Counted from the first letter of the stretch, positions 54,069 through 63,873 are shown. The stretch is 64,000 nucleotides of DNA from Hathewaya proteolytica DSM 3090 (GCF_900142225.1 NZ_FRAD01000008.1:82740-146739), one strand, 5' to 3'. The notes: generated from the letters alone by a model not told the origin. Translations and numbers: made by a program.

Positions 54069-54361
54069 TTTAGATTCCTCTTTTATAATTTATTTTTACT
54101 AACATCATCTTAGGCATTTTAAAGACAATGTTCAATAGAATAATTTCAAAAAAATCTATAATAAAATCTTTAAATGGTAAAATTATTGTCTATTAACATT
54201 ATATAATTAAAATTAACAATATTCAACTATACATAATATTTTTAATAAATAAAATTATCTTATAGGATATTTTTCTTGGAAGTATTAGGCTCAGGATAGT
54301 GGTATAATAAAATTGACAAGGGGATTGTAATTAACAATGTTATATTAGGAGGTGACCTGCA
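54069..54361. promoter_or_regulatory. Divergent intergenic region with an extended -10 promoter
   Basis: TGGTATAAT at 54300-54308 is an extended -10 box for the WYL regulator. AGGAGGTGA precedes its start codon. The rest is AT-rich with no RNA gene seen. Confidence 0.5.
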
Positions 54362-55306
54362 ATGAAAATAGATAGATTATTGGGTTTATTAAATATATTA
54401 GCTAATAGAGAACGGGTTACCATACGAGAACTTGCCCAGCGGTTCGAGGTGTCCAAGCGTACCATTTCTCGCGATATAGATACTTTAAATAAAGCAGGGA
54501 TACCCATAGTAACTTATTCAGGTATGGGTGGAGGCGTGTCCGTAGTTGAAGGATATAAATATAAGGATAGTGTTTTATCTAGAAGTGATGTGGTAAATCT
54601 TTTTACGGCACTTTCTGGTTTCATGAGCATTAACAAAGATAGTGAGCTAATTAATCTAATGGCAAAGTTAGTTCCAGAAGAGGTGGAGACTATATTTTCA
54701 AAAAGTGACTATTTGATAGATTTATCTTCATGGTTTAAAAATAGTATTGTTCAGGAAAAACTAATGGATTTTCATGAAGCCATAAAAACTCAGAAACAGA
54801 TTTCCTTAGAGTATGTTTCTAATAAATCAAGAAAAGTTAGAGCTGTTCAACCTTATAAACTTATTTTTAAGCAATCATATTGGTACTTATATGGTTTTTG
54901 CGAGGACAGTGAGGGATTTCGATTATTTAAGATTAACAGGATTGTCTCCTATATAATTTCAGACAAAACTTTTCAAGGTAGATCCATTGAAGAGTTTAAA
55001 TTAAATGATAATTTTATATCTAATAATTTTAAAGGGGAACATGCAAAAAATTTATATGATGTCACATTGCGATACCAAAAGGCAAATGAGTTTTTATTAA
55101 CAGATAAAATTGATGCAAAATTCTTTCACAGAGATAAGGAAGAAGAGATTGGGCACATTGTATTTCAGATTAGTGATTTAGAATTTGTTGTGGATTTGGT
55201 TATAAGTATGCAAGATAAGGTAAAAGTAATATGCCCTCTGCAATTAAAAGATAAGGTGAAATTGAAAATAAAAAAGATGAATGAGATTTACAAAGATGAC
55301 ATATAG
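54362..55306 (+). CDS. HTH-WYL domain transcriptional regulator (YafY-like)
   Basis: This 314-residue protein has a DeoR/HTH_11 domain (TIRELAQRFEVSKRTISRDI). The WYL domain (KQISLEYVSNKSRKVRAVQP, then YWYLYGFCEDSEGFRLFKI) and a WCX C-terminal part follow. Such proteins bind DNA and sense nucleic-acid or small ligands. It is followed after 48 bases by a GyrI-like gene, the common pairing, and probably controls it. Confidence 0.9.
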   Translation: MKIDRLLGLLNILANRERVTIRELAQRFEVSKRTISRDIDTLNKAGIPIVTYSGMGGGVSVVEGYKYKDSVLSRSDVVNLFTALSGFMSINKDSELINLMAKLVPEEVETIFSKSDYLIDLSSWFKNSIVQEKLMDFHEAIKTQKQISLEYVSNKSRKVRAVQPYKLIFKQSYWYLYGFCEDSEGFRLFKINRIVSYIISDKTFQGRSIEEFKLNDNFISNNFKGEHAKNLYDVTLRYQKANEFLLTDKIDAKFFHRDKEEEIGHIVFQISDLEFVVDLVISMQDKVKVICPLQLKDKVKLKIKKMNEIYKDDI

Positions 55307-55354
55307 GTGTCATGTTTTCTTAGATATAATATTAGAGAAAGGATGTGATTAATA

Positions 55355-55987
55355 ATGAGTTTTGATTTTAAGAAGGAGTATAAAGCATTTTATATACCAA
55401 AGAATAAGCCAGAAATAGTAAAGATACCAAAAATGAATTATATTGCGGTGCATGGACAAGGTAATCCAAATGAAAAAGGTGGTGCTTATCAGCAAGCAAT
55501 AAGTATTTTATATGCCATTGCATATAACTTGAAAATGAGCTATAAAACTGATTACAAAATAGAGGGATTTTTTCAATATGTTGTTCCACCACTTGAGGGA
55601 TTTTGGTGGCAAGATGATATTAATGGAATTGATTATGGAAATAAATCTTCGTTTCAATGGATTTCAGTTATTAGAATGCCAGATTTTGTTGTGAAGAAAG
55701 ATTTTGATTGGGCTGTAGAAACAGCAGAGAAAAAGAAAGGTTTAGATTGTTCTTTGACAGAATTTTTCACTTTGGATGAAGGTATATGCGTTCAGATTAT
55801 GCATCATGGCTCATTTGATGATGAGCCTAAAACTATAGAAATTATGGACAGGTATATTAAGGAGCTGGGATATATGAATGACATGGATAAAAATCGTATG
55901 CATCATGAAATATATTTGAGTGATCCAAGAAAAACATCAATAGAAAAGATGCGTACGGTGATACGACATCCAATAAAGTTGGTATAA
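55355..55987 (+). CDS. GyrI-like small-molecule-binding protein (210 aa)
   Basis: Contains MNYIAVHGQGNPNEKGGAYQ, then EGFWWQDDING and a C-terminal HHEIYLSDPRKTS, the pattern of the GyrI-like family found next to YafY/WYL regulators. It may bind or hydrolyse a hydrophobic compound. AAAGGATGTG lies ahead of the start. Confidence 0.8.
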   Translation: MSFDFKKEYKAFYIPKNKPEIVKIPKMNYIAVHGQGNPNEKGGAYQQAISILYAIAYNLKMSYKTDYKIEGFFQYVVPPLEGFWWQDDINGIDYGNKSSFQWISVIRMPDFVVKKDFDWAVETAEKKKGLDCSLTEFFTLDEGICVQIMHHGSFDDEPKTIEIMDRYIKELGYMNDMDKNRMHHEIYLSDPRKTSIEKMRTVIRHPIKLV

Positions 55988-56011
55988 GTATATATTGAGG
56001 GGGATGGGGAC

Positions 56012-56638
56012 ATGAATTTGCTGGATCATAGAATAATCGATATAGATGGTGACATTGACGAAACAATGGCGGTAACTGTTATAAAAAAGATCTTTAATTT
56101 GTATGAGGAAAATCAGAGAGCGATAATATATCTATTGATAAATAGCAATGGCGGAGAAATTTCTTCAGCTATGTCAATTTACGATGTAATGAACCATATA
56201 GATTGTGAATTTGCCACCATAGCATTGGGGAAAACTTCCGGTATAGCAACACTATTATTAGCTACGGGTAGCAAGGGAAAACGATATGCTTTTAATAATA
56301 GTACAATAAGAATGAATTTTAATTTGACATCTAATGAATATGGAGTAAATATGATTTTGGAAGATAAGTCAGCAAAAAAAATAAATGTAGTTTTAAACAA
56401 AATAATGGCATGTTATAGTAAATCCACTGGTTTGGATAAAGAAAAAGTAGAGTTATTATCTAAAATGGACAATATATTAAGTCATGAAAATCTAGCTGAT
56501 ATTAATTTGGTTGATGAAATAATACCTTTTAATGTGCAACATAGATTACAGAATAGCTTTAAATGTATAAATAAAATTAACAACAAAGGCTATTATAAGA
56601 AGATTATAAAGCATTTACAAAAGGCTAGTATAATATAA
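56012..56638 (+). CDS. ClpP-like protein lacking the catalytic Ser and His
   Basis: This 208-residue protein has the ClpP/crotonase fold: IIYLLINSNGGEISSAMSIY and TGSKGKRYAFNNSTIRM. Aligned with ClpP, the nucleophile Ser of G-x-A-S-M is Gly77 in GKTSGIATLL (Ser76 is one position off). The catalytic His of M-I-H-Q is Asn102. Unless Ser76 substitutes, it cannot be a protease and may be a regulatory subunit. It is first of a five-gene group with Sel1, SF0329-like, VanZ-like and HTH genes. Confidence 0.75.
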   Translation: MNLLDHRIIDIDGDIDETMAVTVIKKIFNLYEENQRAIIYLLINSNGGEISSAMSIYDVMNHIDCEFATIALGKTSGIATLLLATGSKGKRYAFNNSTIRMNFNLTSNEYGVNMILEDKSAKKINVVLNKIMACYSKSTGLDKEKVELLSKMDNILSHENLADINLVDEIIPFNVQHRLQNSFKCINKINNKGYYKKIIKHLQKASII

Positions 56639-56657
56639 ATTTGGGGGTATATAAATT

Positions 56658-57047
56658 ATGGCAAGCGATTACTACAAACCATGTAAAGAATTAGATGAAT
56701 GTGAGGAGTTAATCAATAAGTACTATTTGACCGCACAGTATGATAAATGTTTTGAGGGACATTTAAAGTTGGCTGAGAAGGGGTATCCACTAGCTGAGTG
56801 CCAAATTGGATATTTCTATCTTGAGGGGCTTGGTGTTGAGAAGGATATAGAGAAAGCTTTTTATTGGACAGAACGGGCTGCAGAGCATGGTGACAGGGAT
56901 TCACAATACAATCTTGCGGAGATATTTTATGAGGAAGGTCTTTTTGTAGAAAGGGATATGGAAAAGGCCAAAGAATGGTATAGATTAGCTGCAAATGATG
57001 GGCATGCAGATGCTAAAAAGAAATATGAATTATTATATGAAAAATAA
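56658..57047 (+). CDS. Sel1-repeat protein (129 aa)
   Basis: Three Sel1/TPR-like repeats are visible (YPLAECQIGYFYLEGLGVEK; AFYWTERAAEHGDRDSQYN; EWYRLAANDGHADAKKKYE). Such repeats are protein-interaction scaffolds. No signal peptide, so cytoplasmic. It follows the ClpP-like gene by 19 bases and may recruit partners for it. Confidence 0.85.
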   Translation: MASDYYKPCKELDECEELINKYYLTAQYDKCFEGHLKLAEKGYPLAECQIGYFYLEGLGVEKDIEKAFYWTERAAEHGDRDSQYNLAEIFYEEGLFVERDMEKAKEWYRLAANDGHADAKKKYELLYEK

Positions 57048-57072
57048 TTAGGTAAAGGACTGGAGGGGGAAA

Positions 57073-57624
57073 ATGGGGCAATCATGGAGTGGTGTTAGAA
57101 GAAGGTTGGAACAGGAACTGCTTGCGGAGTCTTTGAGGGGAAGAGTTCGATATTTTATGACAAAATATCCTGCTGCAAATGATGATGAAGCGAGATTTTC
57201 TATCCTTATTGATAACAAGGAAATGTTCAATTCAAATGTATTTACATTTTGGCCAATGTACATTCAATCAAGTGAAGCAGCTAAGAAGGAACTTAATACA
57301 CCTGAAAGACAATGGAATGGAAAGCATATGGAGTTTGATTCAGAAAATAAAGAAGTAGAGCAAACCGTAGAGGATGAGCTTTTGTACAAGGGTATATTTC
57401 CGGTATATGCTTTTACAAATGCTTTAAGAGAATATTTTAATCAGGGTATTGAAAAAAGTATTTGTTCAGAGAATCCATTGATACGCATCTTAGCTGTATT
57501 GGACAGGCGAGTGGGAAAGAGAACGATAGAAAGAGTTAGTAAGAATTTCAGCGCAGAATTGGAATGGGTTCAGCCATTTTATAAATTGAGGCTGGAGGCT
57601 GAGAATGTTGAATATGAAAAATAA
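57073..57624 (+). CDS. SF0329-family-like protein (183 aa)
   Basis: The N-terminus MGQSWSGVRRRLEQELLAES continues with LRGRVRYFMTKYPAANDDEA. I recall this as the SF0329 family of unknown function. The C-terminus (FYKLRLEAENVEYEK) is charged. GGAGGGGG stands directly ahead. It lies 25 bases after the Sel1 gene. Confidence 0.65.
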   Translation: MGQSWSGVRRRLEQELLAESLRGRVRYFMTKYPAANDDEARFSILIDNKEMFNSNVFTFWPMYIQSSEAAKKELNTPERQWNGKHMEFDSENKEVEQTVEDELLYKGIFPVYAFTNALREYFNQGIEKSICSENPLIRILAVLDRRVGKRTIERVSKNFSAELEWVQPFYKLRLEAENVEYEK

Positions 57625-57715
57625 TAAGTATGATAAATGCATAAAACAGTGGGTATGTGATGGTGCTCGCTGTATTAAAGAAATCGTAAAGTTAAGGGGA
57701 GGAAGGGTAAGATGA
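57605..57715 (+). CDS. Possible small coupling protein (36 aa)
   Basis: MLNMKNNKYDKCIKQWVCDG continues to a basic end. It overlaps the SF0329-like stop by 20 bases and its own stop overlaps the VanZ-like start (ATGA), so it may couple translation. No homology is recognised. Confidence 0.4.
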   Translation: MLNMKNNKYDKCIKQWVCDGARCIKEIVKLRGGRVR

Positions 57716-58296
57716 ATTTAGGGGAAGAGCTAGCTATAATTATGGGTATACCAATAATTATAGTAATAGAAATGTGTAAATATATTAAATCTAAAAGGTC
57801 TAAGAAAAAATTTTGGAATTTTCGAGAATGTGGCATAATTTTATTGCAGCTATACATAATAGCATTAATTACGGTTATATTGTTGCCATTTCGTATGGGT
57901 GGAATAACTCACATTACAGTTAATTTAGTACCAGTTTTCAATACTATAAGTGATATTTATGGTGACATATCGCAGTCTACAATACCATGGTTTATGGTGA
58001 AATTTTGGGCAGTTAATATCGTGGGCAATTTATTGATATTATCACCACTAGCTACCTTAGTCCCACTAGTGTTCAAGAAATATAGAAGTATTAAGGCGAC
58101 TGTTATACTATGCTTATCTGTCTCGGTGACCATCGAAGTGCTCCAATATGTGTTCATGTACTTTGGAAACATACGGTCCGCAGATATTGACGATGTAATT
58201 TTGAATACTTTGGGAGCATTCATAGGGTATGCTGTGTTTGAATTAATTCATCATAAACAGATGAAGGCGAGAATTTGTTGTTATGGAGGTGATTAG
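57712..58296 (+). CDS. VanZ-like membrane protein (194 aa)
   Basis: Several membrane helices are present. The VanZ signature is N-x-x-G-N with following Pro-rich segment (VNIVGNLLILSPLATLVPLV) and then EVLQYVFMYFGNIRSADIDD, VILNTLGAFIGY. VanZ relatives alter teicoplanin or lipopeptide sensitivity, but the function of this one is not known. GGAGG is placed ahead of the start. Confidence 0.85.
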   Translation: MNLGEELAIIMGIPIIIVIEMCKYIKSKRSKKKFWNFRECGIILLQLYIIALITVILLPFRMGGITHITVNLVPVFNTISDIYGDISQSTIPWFMVKFWAVNIVGNLLILSPLATLVPLVFKKYRSIKATVILCLSVSVTIEVLQYVFMYFGNIRSADIDDVILNTLGAFIGYAVFELIHHKQMKARICCYGGD

Positions 58297-58304
58297 GTTT
58301 AAGC

Positions 58305-58754
58305 ATGGGAAATCAATATTACACATTGAATGAAGTTGCTCTAATTACGGGCTTTACTACTAGGACATTGCGAACTTATATAAAGGATGGGCTTCTAAAG
58401 GGCATCAAGGTAAAAAATAAATGGCTGTTTACAGAGGAAAATCTTAATGAGTTTTTCTCTCAGAGTTTCATTGCAGAGGGTCTTAAGATAAAAGATAATG
58501 TCATAGTAAAGGATTTTGTAGAAAATATTAAAAAGAATGCTCCGGAGGCTTGTTTTATATATGATCTGCCTGGAGAGCATTCAGAAATTCTTGATTTATG
58601 CACTAAACTTACCCACCTTCTAAAAGAAAATAACATTAGCAATTTTAGGTTTCGCTTTCACTATGACGATAAAGCTCATATGGGTAGGTTTATCTTTACT
58701 GGTGACTTGTCCAAAACTAAGGCTGTTATGGATATGATTTACGGCTCCTTGTAA
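58305..58754 (+). CDS. MerR/excisionase-type HTH protein (149 aa)
   Basis: The N-terminal helix-turn-helix YYTLNEVALITGFTTRTLRT, then YIKDGLLKGIKVKNKWLF, matches MerR/AlpA-type excisionase-like domains. A C-terminal strand-rich domain (about 70-149) has no known signature. It probably regulates the operon it ends. Its last 16 bases overlap the convergent gene. Confidence 0.75.
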   Translation: MGNQYYTLNEVALITGFTTRTLRTYIKDGLLKGIKVKNKWLFTEENLNEFFSQSFIAEGLKIKDNVIVKDFVENIKKNAPEACFIYDLPGEHSEILDLCTKLTHLLKENNISNFRFRFHYDDKAHMGRFIFTGDLSKTKAVMDMIYGSL

Positions 58755-59773
58755 ATTTCAGTTATCATATGGTTTTCGATTTTTGCAAGATAATCTCCAT
58801 ATAGAATTTTAGGTTCGGCATCTTTGTACATTATAAAGTATTCAGAGTAGATATAACCATCTAAGAACCTAGCAGAATATACATTAACACCTAAGAGTTC
58901 AAAGTTTCCCTTTATTACTTCATTACAATGGGAGGTGATGAGCTCTATTTTCTTGCGAAAATTTCTTTGATCTTCCTGGTAAAATTTCTTTATCTCAGGA
59001 GAAACCTTTATAGATATATTTTTACAAGCAGTGTCTTCTATCAATTTGCTATAAAATATTTCCGAGGCAATTCCTACAGTGAGATCTAGTGACAGGCTGT
59101 TTTCCATACAAAGATTTAGAAAAAGAGCACCTGTATCATAGCAAATAATTCTCATGGGTATGAGATTCCCCAAATTAGAAATATTGTCCAACATACCATG
59201 CAAACGCTGTAAATATTTTTCTTCGTTAAACATTTTTAGGGCTTGTAGTTCCACATAGGTGGCCGATCCTTCAATGGCTTCTACAGAATTTTCATAATTA
59301 TATTCATATGTGTAATTACATTGCCTAAACTTTCGGTATTGCAGAAATGATTTTAGCTTTTCAGTGTTGAATTCCACAGTGAGTTCTGCCAAAAGTAAAT
59401 TTTCTTCGTATTTTATTTGCAAGTAATCTGGTGAATATTTATATTGCCACAATGCTTCTATTTCATTTGGGAACCGTGATTCATGCATTTCCATCTGGTA
59501 TGCGTGGAACATTTCATGAATTATTTTGCTAGCTAACACATACTTGTCTATCTCCGTAGTTAGTCTCCATATAGCAATATATTTACCATCATATAAAATT
59601 GAGGTATTGCCCAAAAAGTCATCTGTTTTTGGCACAAGTTGTCCATCTAAGATAACTATATCATCATTATATAGGGCAAAGTCAAATCTCTTAAAACCTG
59701 GCCATAAATCTGAAAAATTCACATTTTCAATGGTGTTCCGCACTTGCTTATATATTCTTTTTAAATCAATCAT
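58739..59773 (-). CDS. Putative HExxH zinc-dependent protein (344 aa)
   Basis: An IIHEMFHAYQMEMHESRFPN motif (H86-E87-x-x-H90) fits a zincin-type metallopeptidase. A possible third ligand is Glu in EENLLLAE further on. No signal peptide, so cytoplasmic. I do not recognise a named family. It is convergent with and overlaps the HTH gene. Confidence 0.55.
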   Translation of the reverse strand: MIDLKRIYKQVRNTIENVNFSDLWPGFKRFDFALYNDDIVILDGQLVPKTDDFLGNTSILYDGKYIAIWRLTTEIDKYVLASKIIHEMFHAYQMEMHESRFPNEIEALWQYKYSPDYLQIKYEENLLLAELTVEFNTEKLKSFLQYRKFRQCNYTYEYNYENSVEAIEGSATYVELQALKMFNEEKYLQRLHGMLDNISNLGNLIPMRIICYDTGALFLNLCMENSLSLDLTVGIASEIFYSKLIEDTACKNISIKVSPEIKKFYQEDQRNFRKKIELITSHCNEVIKGNFELLGVNVYSARFLDGYIYSEYFIMYKDAEPKILYGDYLAKIENHMITEIYKEP

Positions 59774-60002
59774 GACTTTAACACTTCCTTTGGATTATCT
59801 CTTGTTATCATGGTATCATGCTTTCATCGCCATAAACAATTTGAAAAACAGGGAGTTTTTCATAGTGCAGATTATCACTGAGACAAGTTAGGATTAGTAA
59901 TTTGGATGAAAAATGGTTTGGAAAATTAATAGGAAAACTGAATATATGGCAACAATAAGGGCATAATGGTATATAATGAATTAGAACGTAAGTTTAAAAT
60001 CA
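59774..60002. other. Intergenic region without a visible gene
   Basis: 229 bases between divergent units. It contains AT-rich sequence and probably the promoter of the HExxH gene. No hairpin or repeat was seen. Confidence 0.4.
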
Positions 60003-60031
60003 TTGACTTCAATGTCTATAAGTGGTAAACT
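60003..60031 (+). promoter_or_regulatory. Promoter of the ToxI-like antitoxin RNA
   Basis: TTGACT (60003-60008), a 17-base spacer and TAAACT (60026-60031) would place the start near 60040, right at the first repeat. Confidence 0.6.
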
Positions 60032-60041
60032 AAGAATATAA

Positions 60042-60187
60042 TTAATAGAGGTTGCGAAGCCTACCAAAATCGTATTACCAAGAGGTTGCGAAGCCTATCA
60101 AAATCGTCTTAATAGAGGTTGCGAAGCCTGCCAAAATCGTCTTAATAGAGAGTTGAAAAAGAGTAATCTTCTTCAACTTTTTTTCGT
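60042..60187 (+). ncRNA. ToxI-like antitoxin RNA: three 33-34-base tandem repeats plus terminator
   Basis: GAGGTTGCGAAGCC recurs at 60048, 60082 and 60115, each followed by CAAAATCGT, with a truncated fourth GAGAGTTG at 60148. Each unit can form a GGTT-GCGA-AGCC stem with a GNRA-type loop. A terminator (60151-60185) follows: AGTTGAAAAAGA / TCTTCTTCAACT, then seven Ts. Tandem repeats, terminator and toxin are the canonical layout of type III toxin-antitoxin loci. Each repeat would bind one toxin. Confidence 0.82.
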
Positions 60188-60200
60188 AGAGGAGATAGAC

Positions 60201-60719
60201 ATGAAGTGGTATACAGTTGAAGAAAATTTTCTAAATTGGTTAAGGAGTTATGAATGTAGGATACCTAACACTGACTATGGACAAGATAAACTAAAGCCTT
60301 TTTTTGGCGCTTTATTCGAAACAGATACCCTTGTTTATATTTCACAAGTATCTCATGCTAAACAAAGACATAATAACATAAAAGAAAATATGGATTTCAT
60401 TAAATTATATGATGATAAAAAATTATTAGCAGTTGTAAATCTAAATTATATGTTTCCAGTACTTAAAAGCAAGTTAGTAGAGATTAAGTATAATAACATC
60501 AAAAATTTAAGAACTTTTAAAAATGAAAAAGAATGTAGTAATTATATAGTTTTATTAAAAAAAGAGATGAAAGAGCTTAACAAAAAAGATATTGGTGAAA
60601 AAGCAAAAAAACTATACGACTTGAAAAATAACTATCCCGATAATGATATTTCAAAGAGATGTTTTGATTTTAAAGGCATGGAAAGAAAATGCCAGAATTA
60701 TGTTCAAGAAAAAGAGTAG
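60201..60719 (+). CDS. toxN: Type III toxin, ToxN/AbiQ family endoribonuclease
   Basis: This 172-residue protein has the family length and core pattern: LVYISQVSHAKQRHNNIKEN, then MDFIKLYDDKKLLAVVNLNY and MFPVL. ToxN/AbiQ enzymes cut RNA and processed the repeated antitoxin RNA in known systems. They act in phage abortive infection and plasmid stability. The ATG at 60201 follows GAGGAG. An in-frame upstream extension lies within the terminator and is not credible. Confidence 0.85.
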   Translation: MKWYTVEENFLNWLRSYECRIPNTDYGQDKLKPFFGALFETDTLVYISQVSHAKQRHNNIKENMDFIKLYDDKKLLAVVNLNYMFPVLKSKLVEIKYNNIKNLRTFKNEKECSNYIVLLKKEMKELNKKDIGEKAKKLYDLKNNYPDNDISKRCFDFKGMERKCQNYVQEKE

Positions 60720-60753
60720 ATTTTATTAGAATTCTATAGGATTACTTCGTCTT

Positions 60754-60803
60754 AAAAAAGGAGCTATGGCACTAATTATTAAGCGCTACAACTCCTTTTC
60801 TAT
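60754..60803 (+). terminator. Terminator after toxN
   Basis: AAAAAAGGAG pairs with CTCCTTTT at 60792-60799 around a partly paired centre. Confidence 0.6.
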
Positions 60804-60847
60804 AAAATTACTATATCAACATTAGCAAAGGTGTAAATTTACATAAG

Positions 60848-61375
60848 CTATTCAGAATCTGTGAGACCATAAGGACTCTTGTCCAATAAGGTCAGTGCTA
60901 AAGTCAATTCCTCTGTGTGTTCTTTTTCATCATATATGATTCTTGAAATTATATCTATGAGATAGTTGTCCGATGTGTTTTCAAGAAAATGCTGGTATAG
61001 CAAAATAGCCTCAAGCTCACCTTTAATAGCCTCTCGTATAGAAATAAGTAAATTTTCATTTTTATCTTTGGCTGTCCATAGGTCTTTGTACTTGCCCATA
61101 TCTTTATTTGAAATATTAACGTGGTCTTGTACTTCGTCTTTCAGCTCATCTTCTTCCTTGTCGTACTTTCGTAAAGCGGTTAAAAACATTCCATAATGGA
61201 TTTTTTCTTCGTCCATGATATGATAGAAGATATCTTTCACTTCCCTGTTGTTAGTAAGGCTTATAAAATTGCTATAATCATTTATGGCCACAATTTCTGC
61301 TATCATTCCTTCACGCAAAAATCCCGTTTTATCCTTGGTTATTCCCTGGGGATGTCTTTCCGTTGTATAACTCAT
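60848..61375 (-). CDS. Ferritin-like/rubrerythrin-type diiron domain protein (175 aa)
   Basis: A four-helix bundle is suggested by repeated metal motifs: MIAEIVAINDYSNFI, MDEEKIHYGMFLTAL, GELEAILLYQHFLEN and IIYDEKEHTEELTLAL. This E...ExxH twice pattern fits diiron oxidoreductases. No rubredoxin domain is present. A role in peroxide or oxygen tolerance is likely but inferred. Confidence 0.8.
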   Translation of the reverse strand: MSYTTERHPQGITKDKTGFLREGMIAEIVAINDYSNFISLTNNREVKDIFYHIMDEEKIHYGMFLTALRKYDKEEDELKDEVQDHVNISNKDMGKYKDLWTAKDKNENLLISIREAIKGELEAILLYQHFLENTSDNYLIDIISRIIYDEKEHTEELTLALTLLDKSPYGLTDSE

Positions 61376-61443
61376 AATAGCTCCTAAAAATTAATATATA
61401 AACAGTATATTAAACTTATGGCATTTGTGTACCTTATACTTTC

Positions 61444-63684
61444 CTATTCACTGGATTTTAAAGCGTCTATCATGTTTATTTTTTGCAGTTTTATGTGCAT
61501 TATTACCATGACTATTATGGAGAAGATCACAGTTAGCAGGGCTGATAACAAATAGCTCATAGTGGAGACCTGTGGGTACATCATAAGACCGTCGGTTTCA
61601 GAGGTATAGATTATGAAGGAGTGCAGCATTTTCCCAAGCACTGATCCAGCAAGTATGCCTAGCAAGGTTAGCATTATATTCTCACGCAGGATATACATAG
61701 TCACTTCATTATGGTAGAACCCTAGAACCTTTATGGTGGAGAGTTCTCGTATGCGCTCTGACACATTTATGTTATTCAAATTGTATAACACGGCAAAGGC
61801 TAGGCAACCCGCCGATATTATTATTACCATGATGACCAGGTTCATATTGGCAGTGGAATCCTCTGTGGTCTTTTGAATTTTAGACATCAATGCCACATTC
61901 AATACATTTTTGCAGTTCAAAAGTTTGGACGAGATATCATCTTCCTTATCTGCCTTATCCATGTCCATGTTCAGCAGTTGTGTATTATAAACAGGCTTCT
62001 TTTTAAATACACTTTCGTAATAGGCTGGGGACATGTATATATAGTGTTTAAGGTAATTCTCTGTTATTTTGTCTATTTTAATTTTATAGGACACGTTATT
62101 GTCAGTGGTCATGGTTACAGTTTGCCCTTCAGAGGCACCTAAAAGTTTAGCTAATTTCTCGGTTATAATGACACCATCATCAGTTAAGCTGTACTTATTA
62201 TTGGACTTTCTATGACGCAGAATTATGAAGTCTTGAAGTTTATCAGGATTTTCAGGAACATATAAAGTGGCCTCTTGGTTGTTCATGGCTTTCTTGCTAA
62301 ATATCACTGCTTCCTGATGGAAATTCATATTGTTTTCATAGCCTGAAAGCTTATTAACCGTATTAATATAGGCATCTTTTGCTTCCTTTGGGGCTTTCTC
62401 GTCCAATATCACCATGGCTTCATATCTCCAAAGATTTTCAAACTGCCTTTCCACCACACCTTGGTTGGAATCTTTGATGCCAAAGCCTGTAACAAGTATA
62501 GCCATGCAGCCCGAAATACCTAAGATGGTCATTATCATACGCTGTTTATATCGGAATATATTTCTAAAGGTAACTTTGTAATTGAAACTGAATCTTTTCC
62601 ATAGAGGTGTTATTCTCTCTAAAAGTATCTTTTTGCCAAGCTTGGGAGCTTTAACTTTCATCAAATCTGCAGGCTTATTCCTAAGTTCCATGATTATAAC
62701 GAACAAACTAGCACCTACAGTGCACAATATGGATATTGCCATGGACTGAATTATAAATGAGGGGTAATAGAATATTTTTAAGGTTGGCAGAGTATATAAG
62801 CTACTATAAGCATTGCTAATAATTATTGGAATCACATTGCAACCTAAAGCAATTCCAAGTATGCCACCTGAAATGCTAGCTAGGGAAGCGTATACTATGT
62901 ACTTCTTTGAGATCTTGTAATTTCCATAACCCAAAGCTTTCAAAGTGCCGATTTCCACCCTGTTTTCTTCTACCATTCTCGTCATAGTAGTTAAACATAT
63001 CATCACTGCCAATGCAAAAAACAACATAGGCAACACTGAGGCAATCTTGTCTAAGCTATTAATGGCATCTTTGTATCCTAAATATCCAGGGTTATCCTTC
63101 CTGTCAAAAACATGATATTTAACACCATTATTGTTTTGACTTGCATACAGCTCTTCCAAGTACTTGGTGTTTTCATCCATGAGATTCTCGTATTCTTTGC
63201 TGTATCCATCCATGCCCTGAACGTTTTTAAATCTTACATAGAGTTCAGTGTAGACTGGCATAGAAATGTCCGAAGAATTTAACACTGCGAAGTAATCCAC
63301 ACTGCCTTTCCCCACGGGAGTAATGCCTCTGGAATTTCTCTCAATATACATGGGATTTCGCACTATTCCCACAATCTTAAATTTTGATTTCTTAAAACTT
63401 TTTAATGTGTTTTCGCCCGTTTCCATGGCGAACTCTTGCCCTATTTTTAAATCCTTGTTAATTTTCATGGCTTCTTCATCCAATGCGATCTCGCCACTTC
63501 TTTCTGGTAATCTACCATTTACAAGGATAAAACTGTTTATATTATTTTTGTTTTCGGTGTCAAACTCCATAAAACGCACCACGTTGCTCATGTTTGTCAA
63601 GTTTACATCCACACTATGGGTGGCATAATGGTCTAATATTTTATCATTGTTTTTAAGTAGGTCTATCCTAAATTCCACGTGCAT
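61444..63684 (-). pseudogene. FtsX-family ABC transporter permease, N-terminally truncated by an insertion sequence
   Basis: The 746-residue frame has FtsX domains with membrane segments (SVLPMLFFALAVMICLTTMT; ISGGILGIALGCNVIPIII) and a second set at the C-terminus. The usual N-terminal membrane helix and its lead-in are missing. The frame begins MHVEFRIDLLKNNDKI directly beside IS-derived sequence with a stop just before. It is probably non-functional in export, though a shortened protein could be made. Confidence 0.75.
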
Positions 63685-63873
63685 TTTTTATTAGCTTAAA
63701 AGAACACTATTTCACGAAGAATTTAAACTGATACTCCCACATTGTAACATTATTTACCACCACCTTTCAATCTTTTTCAATAAATTATTGATTGCAACTT
63801 TGGAGTAAAGATACTTATTAAACCCTGCAAGTTATCCACAGAGCAACACTCGATTTTCAAGATGATATCTTTA
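63685..63873. mobile_element. Non-coding end of an insertion sequence adjoining the permease
   Basis: About 190 bases between the transposase stop and the permease frame. They contain no gene, and the exact IS end cannot be fixed without the other end, which lies beyond the window. Confidence 0.5.

Noticed and set aside
60042..60150. Tandem repeats at first sight like a short CRISPR array
   Set aside because: The period is only 33-34 bases with no variable spacers, and they are followed by a terminator and a ToxN-like toxin, so a type III antitoxin RNA explains them.
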